A stretch of 9,414 bases of DNA from an uncultured Clostridia bacterium (GCA_947624455.1 CANQKL010000057.1:1-9414), one strand, 5' to 3'. Positions 1 through 6,758 are shown, counted from the stretch's first letter. Made by a program: numbers and translations. The notes: generated by a model from the letters alone, not told the origin.

Positions 1-435
1 GCCGAATTTAACGGCAGTTTCAGCGGCTACGCTGTCAATGCCTTTGGCCCCGCCTGTGACGATGATAAATCCCGCTTCCCTGAAATCCAGGCAAAAGTCG
101 GAGGTGACCGTCATTCCGTAGACTGTGGCGTCTCGCGAACCTACCACCGCCACGCATGGCCCGTCGCTCAGAACCCCTGTGTCGCCAAGAACGTACAGCG
201 CGGGAGGGGGATTTTTCAGTTGGCGGAGCTTGGCCGGATATTTTTTGTCAGGATAAATGAGAATATCCGCTTCAACTGGAGGAGCCTCCAAAACCGCGGT
301 AAGAGAGGCGGCCTCCGGGGTGCGCAGCCTGGGATCGGAGTCGCGGATATTGAGATATTCGCCTTTGAGCCGTTCCAGTTCCGATTTACTCGCGGAGTTG
401 GCGGAAAGTATCATCCATTTAAGTAGATTGTTCAT
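1..435 (-). CDS. dprA: DNA-processing protein DprA (Smf), N-terminal part, cut by left edge
   Basis: The minus strand gives 145 uninterrupted codons from an ATG at 433-435 to the window edge. DprA binds incoming single-stranded DNA in the cytoplasm and loads RecA during natural transformation. The family signatures are visible: the YPxxYPxxL-type stretch YPDKKYPAKL (residues 61-70), PPPALYVLGD (76-85), then the first Rossmann strand with VAVVGSRDATVYG (95-107) and TGGAKGID (127-134). Family members are usually about 280-370 aa, so more than half lies outside. Two oddities are seen. The short N-terminal helical region lacks an obvious GIG-type helix-hairpin-helix motif. The usual GIDxxAH reads GIDSVAA, so the histidine is replaced by alanine. 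An in-frame ATG two codons upstream (439-441) abuts the AGGTG site with no spacer, so the second ATG is preferred. The gene is transcribed divergently from the yicC operon. The family call is firm; competence itself is not shown. Confidence 0.88.
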   Translation of the reverse strand, partial: MNNLLKWMILSANSASKSELERLKGEYLNIRDSDPRLRTPEAASLTAVLEAPPVEADILIYPDKKYPAKLRQLKNPPPALYVLGDTGVLSDGPCVAVVGSRDATVYGMTVTSDFCLDFREAGFIIVTGGAKGIDSVAAETAVKFG

Positions 436-441
436 GATCAT

Positions 442-446
442 CACCT
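442..446 (-). promoter_or_regulatory. Ribosome binding site of dprA
   Basis: Read on the minus strand this is AGGTG, six bases before the ATG at 433-435. It directly touches the alternative ATG at 439-441, which argues for the inner start codon. Confidence 0.6.
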
Positions 447-451
447 ACATT

Positions 452-480
452 ATTTTACCATTTTTTGCATTGATTGTCCA
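452..480 (-). promoter_or_regulatory. Candidate leftward promoter for dprA
   Basis: On the minus strand, TGGACA (475-480) and TAAAAT (452-457) are separated by 17 bp, each one mismatch from the sigma-A consensus. The expected start of transcription, about position 445, would fall inside the dprA ribosome binding site. This would give an almost leaderless message, so the assignment is tentative. No better leftward pair was seen in the spacer. Confidence 0.4.
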
Positions 481-492
481 GTATTTGTATTG

Positions 493-518
493 AATTTTTA
501 AACAATGGTTTAAAATTT
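493..518. repeat. AT-rich inverted repeat in the dprA/yicC spacer
   Basis: TTTTAAAC (496-503) and GTTTAAAA (508-515) form a perfect 8-bp dyad around the 4-base centre AATG. Pairing resumes for two more bases (493-494 with 517-518) after one mismatch. It lies between the two divergent -35 boxes, 12 bp upstream of the yicC -35. The stem is nearly all A/T and would be a poor terminator. An operator or a promoter-enhancing AT-rich element are possible readings, as is chance in AT-rich DNA. Confidence 0.45.
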
Positions 519-529
519 TTATCTAAATG

Positions 530-558
530 TTGACTTTACCAGCTATAAATGGTATAAT
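530..558 (+). promoter_or_regulatory. Sigma-A-type promoter of the yicC-rsmB operon
   Basis: TTGACT (530-535) and TATAAT (553-558) are separated by exactly 17 bp. The -10 box is preceded by TGg (550-552), an extended -10 element. The DNA upstream is strongly AT-rich, as in UP elements. Transcription should start near 565, giving a leader of about 40 nt before the yicC ATG, too short for a riboswitch. This is the only convincing rightward promoter I see, and it should drive all ten plus-strand genes. Confidence 0.85.
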
Positions 559-592
559 TATAAATTAGATAGGTATGTACTACTGAAACTGG

Positions 593-600
593 AAGGTGGA
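593..600 (+). promoter_or_regulatory. Ribosome binding site deciding the yicC start
   Basis: AAGGTGGA sits 4 bases before the ATG at 605. An in-frame GTG at 596-598 lies inside this site and so cannot be the start codon served by it. The ATG also gives the conserved family N-terminus MIKSMTGYG. Confidence 0.75.
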
Positions 601-604
601 GCCG

Positions 605-1483
605 ATGATAAAAAGTATGACAGGTTACGGGAGCGGTACCGCTACTGCGGAGGGCAAAGCCTTTACCGTTGAGGTTCGCTGCGTCAACCATAGGTACAGT
701 GATTTCAATATAAAATGTCCCCGGGTCTATTCCTTTGCGGAGGAGGAGATCAAGCGATTGGCCGGACGGACTATTGCCCGCGGCAAGGCGGATATTTACG
801 TTACTGTGGAAAATGACGGGGCCTGCGGCGGAGAGGTCGTGGCGGACGTCGAGCTGGCCAGAGGTTATCACGAGGGACTGGTCCATCTGGCTCAGGAGCT
901 GGGTTTGAGCTATGAGCCAAACGTTCGGGATTTCCTTCGGGTGCCGGACGTGTTCATAGTGGAAAAGCTCCAAGACGATGACGACGCTATTCTCGTTGCC
1001 GTCAGAGAGGCGATGACCGCCGCTTTAGAGGGCTTTGACGCCATGCGCCGAGCCGAAGGCGAACGCCTCTATTTAGACATGAGCGCCAGACTTGACGTTG
1101 TCGCGGAACTGACCGAAAAGATCGAGGAAAGAGCCCCGTCAATAGTGGAGGAATATAAGGAGCGCATAGAGGCGCGTATGCGCCAGATATTGGAAGAAAT
1201 TCCGTATGACGAGAGCCGTCTGCTGTCGGAGGTGGCAATCTTCTCGGACAGGGTCAATGTAAACGAGGAGATAGTACGGCTCAAGAGCCACATATCCCAG
1301 ATGCGCAAAATGCTTTCAAGCGCCGAGCCGGTCGGCAGAAAGCTGGATTTTTTGATACAGGAAATGAACCGTGAGATAAATACTGTTGGGAGCAAGAGCA
1401 ACGACCTTGACACCGCGCGAATGGTCATAGACGTCAAGGCGGAAATTGAAAAGCTCAGGGAACAGTGCCAGAACGTGGAGTAA
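605..1483 (+). CDS. yicC: YicC/YloC family endoribonuclease
   Basis: This 292-aa protein matches the YicC family (YicC-like N-terminal domain plus DUF1732 C-terminal domain) over its full usual length of about 290 aa. Visible signatures are the N-terminal MIKSMTGYG (1-9), VRCVNHRYSDFNIKCPR (24-40), VNEEIVRLKSHI (219-230) with the conserved Glu and His, and the near-invariant GRKLDFLIQEMNREINT (244-260) followed by SKSND and a REQCQNVE end. E. coli YicC has been described as a cytoplasmic endoribonuclease linked to turnover of small RNA; whether this one has the same targets is inference. It is the first gene of the operon, about 40 nt after the predicted transcription start. Linkage of yicC to gmk is common in bacteria. 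remA begins 10 bases after its stop. Confidence 0.95.
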   Translation: MIKSMTGYGSGTATAEGKAFTVEVRCVNHRYSDFNIKCPRVYSFAEEEIKRLAGRTIARGKADIYVTVENDGACGGEVVADVELARGYHEGLVHLAQELGLSYEPNVRDFLRVPDVFIVEKLQDDDDAILVAVREAMTAALEGFDAMRRAEGERLYLDMSARLDVVAELTEKIEERAPSIVEEYKERIEARMRQILEEIPYDESRLLSEVAIFSDRVNVNEEIVRLKSHISQMRKMLSSAEPVGRKLDFLIQEMNREINTVGSKSNDLDTARMVIDVKAEIEKLREQCQNVE

Positions 1484-1493
1484 GGAGAGTTTT

Positions 1494-1766
1494 ATGCACC
1501 TGATAAACATAGGCTATGGAAATATGATCTCCGATCTGAGATTGGTTTCGGTGGTGTCGCCGGACAGCGCTCCGGTCAAGCGGCTGATCCAGGATACCCG
1601 GGAAAAAGGTATGCTGATCGACGCTACCTATGGGCGCAGAACCCGCAGCGTTATAATTATGGACAGCTGTCACGTAATACTTTCGGCTATCCAGCCGGAA
1701 ACCATCGCCTCGCGACATGAGGCCAAGATGCTGATAGTTGAGGAGGAACAAGACGATGAAGGGTAA
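1494..1766 (+). CDS. remA: RemA-like DNA-binding regulator (DUF370)
   Basis: The 90-aa product matches Bacillus RemA (YlzA, about 89 aa) almost end to end: INIGYGNMI (4-12), VSPDSAPVKRLIQDTREKG (21-39), MLIDATYGRRTRSVIIMDS (40-58) and VILSAIQPETIASR (61-74). RemA in B. subtilis is a small oligomeric DNA-binding protein that activates biofilm matrix operons and osmolyte genes. The role in this organism is not shown by sequence. The start ATG has AGGAG six bases upstream; an in-frame extension to 1446 lies inside yicC, lacks family similarity and is rejected. The last 11 bases overlap gmk, which suggests coupled translation. The C-terminal tail EEEQDDEG is acidic. Confidence 0.93.
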   Translation: MHLINIGYGNMISDLRLVSVVSPDSAPVKRLIQDTREKGMLIDATYGRRTRSVIIMDSCHVILSAIQPETIASRHEAKMLIVEEEQDDEG

Positions 1767-2358
1767 TCTGTTTGTAATATCAGGCCCCAGCGGCGCCGGA
1801 AAAGGGACTATATGCAAGGCTTTTATGAAAAAGCATCCGGAAGTGTATCTTTCAGTCTCGGCTACAACGCGCAAGCCGCGAGAGGAGGATGTCGAAGGAG
1901 TGACCTACTTCTTCGTCAGCGAGGAGGAGTTCCGAGCCAGGATAGCGCGGGACGAATTTCTGGAACACGCCTGCTATTGCGGAAATTACTACGGCACTCC
2001 TAAGGACAAGGCCATGGAGCAGTTGGAGGCCGGAAGGGACGTTATCCTTGAAATTGAAAGCGACGGAGCCATGCAGGTTCGTTCTCACTTCCCGGAGGGC
2101 GTGTTTATCTTCGTTTGCCCGCCCAGTCTTGAGGAGCTTGAAGCTCGGCTCAGGGGACGCGGGTCGGAAACTCAGGAGGAGATCAGCAGCAGGCTGGAAA
2201 AAGCCATGTCTGAGTTCCACAGGGCCAAAAAATACAATTATATACTCATGAACGACAGCGTTGACGCCGCCGTTTCGCGGCTGGAAGCCATAGTAACCGC
2301 TGAAAAATGCTATATGCCGAGAAATATTGATTTTATAGATAAGGAGTTTTTAAAATGA
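1756..2358 (+). CDS. gmk: Guanylate kinase
   Basis: Guanylate kinase transfers phosphate from ATP to GMP, giving GDP, in the cytoplasm. The 200-aa length fits the family (about 200-210). Seen are the P-loop GPSGAGKG (10-17), the GMP-binding segment SATTRKPREEDVEGVTYFF (35-53), YYGTP (78-82), EIESDGAMQV (99-108, where many homologues have EIDVQGA), and the lid region RLRGRGSETQEEISSRL (131-147). The start ATG has AGGAGG nine bases upstream, inside remA. An in-frame TTG at 1738 precedes that site and is rejected. It overlaps remA by 11 bp and rpoZ by 4 bp (ATGA), so translation along remA-gmk-rpoZ is probably coupled. The remA-gmk-rpoZ order is conserved across Firmicutes. Confidence 0.97.
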   Translation: MKGNLFVISGPSGAGKGTICKAFMKKHPEVYLSVSATTRKPREEDVEGVTYFFVSEEEFRARIARDEFLEHACYCGNYYGTPKDKAMEQLEAGRDVILEIESDGAMQVRSHFPEGVFIFVCPPSLEELEARLRGRGSETQEEISSRLEKAMSEFHRAKKYNYILMNDSVDAAVSRLEAIVTAEKCYMPRNIDFIDKEFLK

Positions 2359-2573
2359 TCTATCCCGAAATCACCACATTGATGAAAGAATTTGATTCCC
2401 GTTATTCTCTGGTGGTCGCCACAAGCAAGCGTGCCCGCCAGCTTGCCAAGGACGGCGACTGTGATAAGGCTGTGACAATCGCTATCAAGGAAATATCCGA
2501 GGGCTATGTGCATCCCGTGCTTCCCGGCGTCGCCAAGGAACAGCTCGAGGATGAACTCAAAACCATAGATTGA
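2355..2573 (+). CDS. rpoZ: DNA-directed RNA polymerase omega subunit
   Basis: This 72-aa protein is the small omega subunit, which supports assembly and stability of the beta' subunit in RNA polymerase. The diagnostic segment is SRYSLVVATSKRARQL (15-30), with KAVTIAIKEI (38-47) following as in other omegas. Its length is normal for Firmicutes (about 65-75 aa). The ATG overlaps the gmk stop in an ATGA junction. AAGGAG (2341-2346) lies eight bases upstream. Gene position right after gmk is the classic location of rpoZ and strengthens the call for such a short protein. Confidence 0.95.
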   Translation: MIYPEITTLMKEFDSRYSLVVATSKRARQLAKDGDCDKAVTIAIKEISEGYVHPVLPGVAKEQLEDELKTID

Positions 2574-2584
2574 GTGGCTCGGTC

Positions 2585-3784
2585 ATGCTTAGAAATAAGA
2601 ATATCGTACTCTGCGTGACCGGCGGCATTGCCGCGTTTAAGGCGGTCAGCGTGGCGAGCCAACTGGTGAAGCTGGGGGCCAATGTAGATGTGATAATGAC
2701 CGAAAACGCTCAGAAATTTGTTACGCCCCTGACCTTTCGTTCGATCACAAAGACAGCGGTGATAACGGATATGTTTGAGGAGCCAAGGGACATGGAGATA
2801 GCTCACATTTCTCTGGCTCAAAAGGCGGACGCCTTTCTTATCTGCCCGGCGACGGCGAATATCATCGGCAAGATAGCCTCCGGCATTGCCGACGATATGG
2901 TTTCCACAACGGTCATGGCCACCAGAGCGCCAGTGCTGATTTGTCCGGCAATGAATACAAATATGTATGAAAATCCGATTGTGCAGGGAAATATAAAAAA
3001 GCTCAAGGAGCTGGGTTACAGCTTCCTTCAGCCTGACAGCGGGCGGCTGGCCTGCGGAACTGAAGGAAAAGGACGCTTGCCGGAGCCGGATGAGATCGTG
3101 GCCTGGGTGGTCGGTGAGATTGCCCGGGAAAAGGATCTTTCCGAACTAAAGGTGTTGGTCACCGCCGGTCCCACAAGGGAGGCGATCGATCCGGTCAGAT
3201 ACATTTCCAACGGTTCAACTGGAAAAATGGGCTATGCAGTGGCAAATGCCGCGGCCCTTCGCGGATCAAAGGTCACGCTGGTCAGCGGGCCGGTGGACAT
3301 CGAGCCGCCGTCAGGGGTCCAGGTGGTGAACGTGACCTCAGCCGAGGATATGTACAGGGCGGTTATGGAGCTGGAATCGGAGTATGACATTATCGTCATG
3401 TCGGCGGCGGTGGGGGATTTTCGCCCCGAGGCCGCGGCGGATAACAAGATAAAAAAATCGGCGGGTACGCCGGAGATACGTCTCGTGCCAAATCCGGATA
3501 TCCTGGCCGAGCTGGGCCGGCGACGGCGACGGCGCGTGTTGGTCGGCTTTTGTATGGAAACTCGAGATCTGCTGGAAAACGCGGCGAAGAAGCTGGAGTC
3601 TAAAAATGCCGACATCATCGTAGCAAACGATTTGAACACTCCCGGCGCGGGCTTCGGTACGGACACAAATGTTGTTACAATGCTGTTTCGCGACGGAAGG
3701 GAAAAACTTGAACTTCGCGACACGAAGGCCGCGATAGCGGATGTTATTTTAACTAAGGCGGCGGAGACGCTGTCGGCGAAATAA
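2585..3784 (+). CDS. coaBC: Bifunctional phosphopantothenoylcysteine decarboxylase / phosphopantothenate-cysteine ligase
   Basis: CoaBC makes 4'-phosphopantetheine in coenzyme A synthesis: the CoaB half joins cysteine to phosphopantothenate using CTP, and the CoaC half decarboxylates the product with FMN. The 399-aa length is typical. The N-terminal flavoprotein half shows VTGGIAAFKA (11-20), catalytic His74 in AHISLA, PAMNTNMYENP (121-131) and the active Cys157 in LACGTEGKGRLPEP. The C-terminal half shows TAGPTREAIDPVRYISNG (193-210), STGKMGYAVA (211-220), SAAVGDFRP (273-281), NKIKK (287-291) and NPDIL (303-307). A run of six arginines (312-317) is unusual. No clear Shine-Dalgarno precedes the ATG. 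An in-frame TTG at 2570 overlaps the rpoZ stop (TTGA) but also lacks one, so reinitiation after rpoZ is likely. Confidence 0.96.
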   Translation: MLRNKNIVLCVTGGIAAFKAVSVASQLVKLGANVDVIMTENAQKFVTPLTFRSITKTAVITDMFEEPRDMEIAHISLAQKADAFLICPATANIIGKIASGIADDMVSTTVMATRAPVLICPAMNTNMYENPIVQGNIKKLKELGYSFLQPDSGRLACGTEGKGRLPEPDEIVAWVVGEIAREKDLSELKVLVTAGPTREAIDPVRYISNGSTGKMGYAVANAAALRGSKVTLVSGPVDIEPPSGVQVVNVTSAEDMYRAVMELESEYDIIVMSAAVGDFRPEAAADNKIKKSAGTPEIRLVPNPDILAELGRRRRRRVLVGFCMETRDLLENAAKKLESKNADIIVANDLNTPGAGFGTDTNVVTMLFRDGREKLELRDTKAAIADVILTKAAETLSAK

Positions 3785-3789
3785 TTTTG

Positions 3790-3796
3790 AAGGGAG
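3790..3796 (+). promoter_or_regulatory. Ribosome binding site deciding the priA start
   Basis: AAGGGAG lies eight bases before the TTG at 3805. It lies downstream of the other in-frame TTG at 3787, which has no purine-rich site before it. This supports the inner TTG. Confidence 0.65.
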
Positions 3797-3804
3797 AGAG
3801 GGAT

Positions 3805-6258
3805 TTGGCACATATAGCGCAGGTTTATATAAACAGCCCCAGTCCCTCCCTGGACAGAGAATTTCACTACAGCGTCCCAGAAAAATACTTGGAAAAGGTG
3901 AAGCCCGGCATGAGGGTGAAGGTCCCTTTCGGGGCCGGTGACCGGCAGATGGAAGCTTATGTTACCGATATATTGAGCGACACCGATTTTCCACATTTAA
4001 AGGAGCTTATCCGGCCAATAGACGAGGAGCCGGTCTTAACGGCGGAGGCCGTCGAGCTTTGCCGTTATGTCAGCAAATACTGTTTTTGCACCTTCGTTTC
4101 AGCCGCCCATCTTTTTTTGCCGCCGGGGCTGGAAATGAAATTCCTTGAAAGCGTCTATCTCACCGACGCCGCCGACTCTGAGGAAGGCGTAAAATTTATC
4201 GCCAAAAGCGAAAAGCGCCGCCGCCTGGTGGAAATCATTCGTTCTAACGGGGGTTCGGCGGAGGTGGAGCAGCTAAAGGGAGAGATGGGGAAGGGCGCTT
4301 CCGCAATTATTTCCGCCCTGATAAAAAACGGCGTTATTGAAAAAACTATAAAGGAAAAACAAAGGGCGAACGAAAAGTTCATCCGCGTCTATTATTACAG
4401 CGCCGCCGAGGATCCATACGAGCTTAGCCGCCGGATGAGCGTGAGGGCCCCTTCGCAGTCGGCGGTGATTGAGCTTCTTGCCGACGGCAGCGAGTACACC
4501 GCCGCCGATATAGAGACTGCCGCCGGAGTTAGCCGCAGCACGGTCGAGCTTCTGACGGACAAGGGTTACCTGAGCTATAAAAATATCGAGAGGATCCGTA
4601 ACCCCTTTGAAAACAAGGAGTTTTCCGGCGAGGAGCCTTTGGAGCTGAACGCCCAGCAGAGGGCCGCGCTGGACTTGATACTTCACGACGAGGCTTCGGT
4701 ATTTCTCCTTCACGGAGTGACCGGCAGCGGAAAAACCGAGGTGTATATGCAGGCCGCCGCCGCTTGTATCGCGGAGGGTAAGCAGGTGCTTATCCTTGTG
4801 CCGGAAATCGCGCTGACCTCACAGATAACCGACAGGTTTTTCCGGCGGTTCGGGGACAGGGTGGCGGTTGTCCATAGCGCTCTTTCCATGGGCGAAAGGC
4901 TGGATAGCTGGCGCAGGATAAGGAGAGGCGACGCAAAAATCATTGTGGGCGCAAGGAGCGCGGTATTCGCACCCTGCCAAAGGCTCGGCCTGATAATCGT
5001 AGACGAGGAACACGAGGCCTCGTACAAATCCGAATCAAACCCGAGATATAACGCAAAAAATATTGCCATAATGCGGGGGCGGCTCAACAACTGCAAGGTC
5101 GTGCTGGCTTCGGCCACTCCCTCGGTGGAGACCTATTACATGGCCAAATCCGGAGCCTGTAAGCTCATAGAGATGACCGCCCGATATAACGACAATCCCT
5201 TGCCCGAGGTCAGAATAGTGGATATGAGAAAAGAACTCGAGGAGGGAAATAAGTCGGTTCTCAGCCGCCGTCTGGCGGTGGAACTCAGTGAAAATTTAAA
5301 AAAGGGAGAACAGAGCATACTTCTGCTGAACCGGCGGGGATATTCGACTTTTGTTTCCTGCCGGAGCTGCGGTCACGTGTTCACCTGTCCTAATTGCAGC
5401 GTGTCTTTGACCTATCACCGGGACGGAGAGTCGCTGGTCTGCCATATGTGCGGCTTGGCGGAGCCGCTCCCTTCCCTATGTCCCAACTGCGGCAGCGATA
5501 AGGTCAGAGATTTTGGGAAGGGGACTCAAAAGGCCGAGGCCCAGATCCATGAAATTTTCCCCAAGGCCCGTATGCTCCGAATGGATGTGGACACTACCAG
5601 CGGAAAACGGGGCCATGAGCGAATAATCGAAACCTTTGAAAAGGAAAGAGTGGACATTTTGCTCGGCACTCAGATGGTGGCCAAGGGGCTGGACTTTTCG
5701 GGGGTCACGCTGGTAGGCGTGTTGGCCGCCGACGCGGCGCTCAACGCCAACGATTTCCGATCCAGCGAACGGTGCTTCAACCTGATAACCCAGGTCTGCG
5801 GCAGAGCCGGGCGCGGCAGCGCTGTAGGCAGAGCCTTTGTTCAGACTTACAGCCCTGAAAACAGGGTTATACAGTTCGCCGCCCGCCAGGATTATAAGGC
5901 GTTTTACCGGGAGGAGATAGAGTACAGGCGGATATTCCGCTACCCGCCCTTCTGCAAGATAGTACAGCTATTGTTCACATCCCCCGACGCTGCCCAAGCC
6001 GAAGCCGCCGCGAGGTTGGCCGGCGAGGAGTTTAGGAAGTCAGTGGCGGCGGAGGGATTTACCGATGTGGATATATTCGGCCCGTCGGAGGCGCCTATAT
6101 CCAAGATCCAGGGACGCTATCGCTGGCGTCTGTGGTTTAAGTGTTCCAGAGTTGACGAGCTGGCGCCGATGATAGGCCGCATTGTAAAGAAAACGCAGAC
6201 AAAATCCGGAGCGGATTTGTCAGTGTCAGTGGATATAAACCCCAACAACATGAATTGA
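3805..6258 (+). CDS. priA: Primosomal protein N' (replication restart helicase PriA)
   Basis: PriA is a 3'-to-5' superfamily 2 DNA helicase that recognises abandoned forks and reloads the replicative helicase. The product is 817 aa from the TTG at 3805. In order: the 3'-end-binding domain (about 1-100, with VYINSPSPSLDREFHYSVP), a winged-helix region, Walker A GVTGSGKT (304-311), the DEEH box (400-403), SATPSVETY, a zinc module of four CxxC pairs (Cys 519/522, 528/531, 546/549, 559/562), then GTQMVAKGLDF and TQVCGRAGRG of the second helicase lobe, and a C-terminal domain near 710-817. All key residues are present, so it should be active. The length is slightly above that of E. coli PriA (732 aa), as in other Clostridia. 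A TTG at 3787 would add six residues. It begins 20 bases after coaBC and is the longest gene here. Confidence 0.97.
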   Translation: MAHIAQVYINSPSPSLDREFHYSVPEKYLEKVKPGMRVKVPFGAGDRQMEAYVTDILSDTDFPHLKELIRPIDEEPVLTAEAVELCRYVSKYCFCTFVSAAHLFLPPGLEMKFLESVYLTDAADSEEGVKFIAKSEKRRRLVEIIRSNGGSAEVEQLKGEMGKGASAIISALIKNGVIEKTIKEKQRANEKFIRVYYYSAAEDPYELSRRMSVRAPSQSAVIELLADGSEYTAADIETAAGVSRSTVELLTDKGYLSYKNIERIRNPFENKEFSGEEPLELNAQQRAALDLILHDEASVFLLHGVTGSGKTEVYMQAAAACIAEGKQVLILVPEIALTSQITDRFFRRFGDRVAVVHSALSMGERLDSWRRIRRGDAKIIVGARSAVFAPCQRLGLIIVDEEHEASYKSESNPRYNAKNIAIMRGRLNNCKVVLASATPSVETYYMAKSGACKLIEMTARYNDNPLPEVRIVDMRKELEEGNKSVLSRRLAVELSENLKKGEQSILLLNRRGYSTFVSCRSCGHVFTCPNCSVSLTYHRDGESLVCHMCGLAEPLPSLCPNCGSDKVRDFGKGTQKAEAQIHEIFPKARMLRMDVDTTSGKRGHERIIETFEKERVDILLGTQMVAKGLDFSGVTLVGVLAADAALNANDFRSSERCFNLITQVCGRAGRGSAVGRAFVQTYSPENRVIQFAARQDYKAFYREEIEYRRIFRYPPFCKIVQLLFTSPDAAQAEAAARLAGEEFRKSVAAEGFTDVDIFGPSEAPISKIQGRYRWRLWFKCSRVDELAPMIGRIVKKTQTKSGADLSVSVDINPNNMN

Positions 6259-6267
6259 AAACCGACG

Positions 6268-6273
6268 AAAGGA
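6268..6273 (+). promoter_or_regulatory. Ribosome binding site deciding the def start
   Basis: AAAGGA directly touches an ATG at 6274 but lies nine bases before an in-frame TTG at 6283. Normal spacing therefore favours the TTG. Confidence 0.5.
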
Positions 6274-6282
6274 ATGAAGGAT

Positions 6283-6744
6283 TTGGCATACAGAAAAATA
6301 AGAGAGATAGGCGACCCCTGTCTCACGAAAAAATGCCGACCCGTAACGGAATTTGACCAAAGACTTGGGAATTTGTTGGACGATATGAGGGAAACGCTCA
6401 TAAAGTTCAACGGCGTTGGTCTTGCCGCGCCCCAGGTGGGAATACTCAAGAGAGCGGTAGTGATAAATCTGGGCGACAATAAAATACTCGAGCTTGTGAA
6501 TCCCGTTATTGTCAGTACCGAGGGCAGCTATGTGGATTCGGAGGGCTGTCTCAGCGTGCCCGGTAAGGCGGGCGAGGTCGAACGCCCGATAAAGACCACT
6601 GTTATCGCCTATGACCGTAAGGGTCAACGCTTTGAATACACCGGCGAGGAGCTTTACTCCCGGTGCCTTTGCCACGAGCTGGACCATTTGGATGGTATCC
6701 TGTATGTGGAAAAGGTGATACGCTTTGTAGATGTGGACGAATAG
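6283..6744 (+). CDS. def: Peptide deformylase
   Basis: Def is a metal-dependent cytoplasmic hydrolase that removes the formyl group from the N-terminal methionine of new proteins. All three family motifs are intact: GVGLAAPQ (44-51), EGCLSVPG (87-94) with the metal-binding Cys89, and HELDH (131-135) with both His ligands and the catalytic Glu132. The 153-aa length is normal. I place the start at TTG 6283, since this gives M-A-Y-R-K-I-R-x-x-GDP, resembling family N-termini such as MAxRxI, and has proper ribosome-site spacing. The ATG at 6274 would add three residues and cannot be excluded. It lies 24 bases after priA and 14 before fmt, whose product adds the formyl group that Def removes. Confidence 0.96.
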   Translation: MAYRKIREIGDPCLTKKCRPVTEFDQRLGNLLDDMRETLIKFNGVGLAAPQVGILKRAVVINLGDNKILELVNPVIVSTEGSYVDSEGCLSVPGKAGEVERPIKTTVIAYDRKGQRFEYTGEELYSRCLCHELDHLDGILYVEKVIRFVDVDE

Positions 6745-6758
6745 AGACAGGTGATAGA

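Noticed and set aside
220..493. Two overlapping plus-strand frames of 68 and 78 codons at the left end
   Set aside because: They are antisense to dprA, whose minus-strand product carries clear family motifs. The second frame runs into the AT-rich spacer and gains a hydrophobic tail by composition alone.
493..520. The inverted repeat followed by a T run as an intrinsic terminator
   Set aside because: The stem is almost entirely A/T with a single G-C pair per arm and lies between divergent gene starts, where no transcript needs to end.
436..604. A riboswitch or structured leader upstream of yicC
   Set aside because: The predicted leader is only about 40 nt and no conserved aptamer pattern is visible.
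536..973. Minus-strand frame of 145 codons over the promoter and yicC start
   Set aside because: It covers the clear operon promoter and the 5' end of yicC on the opposite strand, and no domain is recognisable.
3232..3996. Longest antisense reading frame (254 codons, minus strand) across the coaBC-priA junction
   Set aside because: It lies fully opposite two certain genes, has a low-complexity serine/arginine-rich product, no recognisable motif, and arises naturally from the codon bias of the sense strand.
4710..5117. Minus-strand frame of 135 codons inside priA
   Set aside because: It is antisense to the PriA helicase motifs, with no family signature and no supporting operon context.
6226..6687. 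Minus-strand frame of 153 codons opposite def
   Set aside because: It is antisense to the complete peptide deformylase gene and shows no domain.
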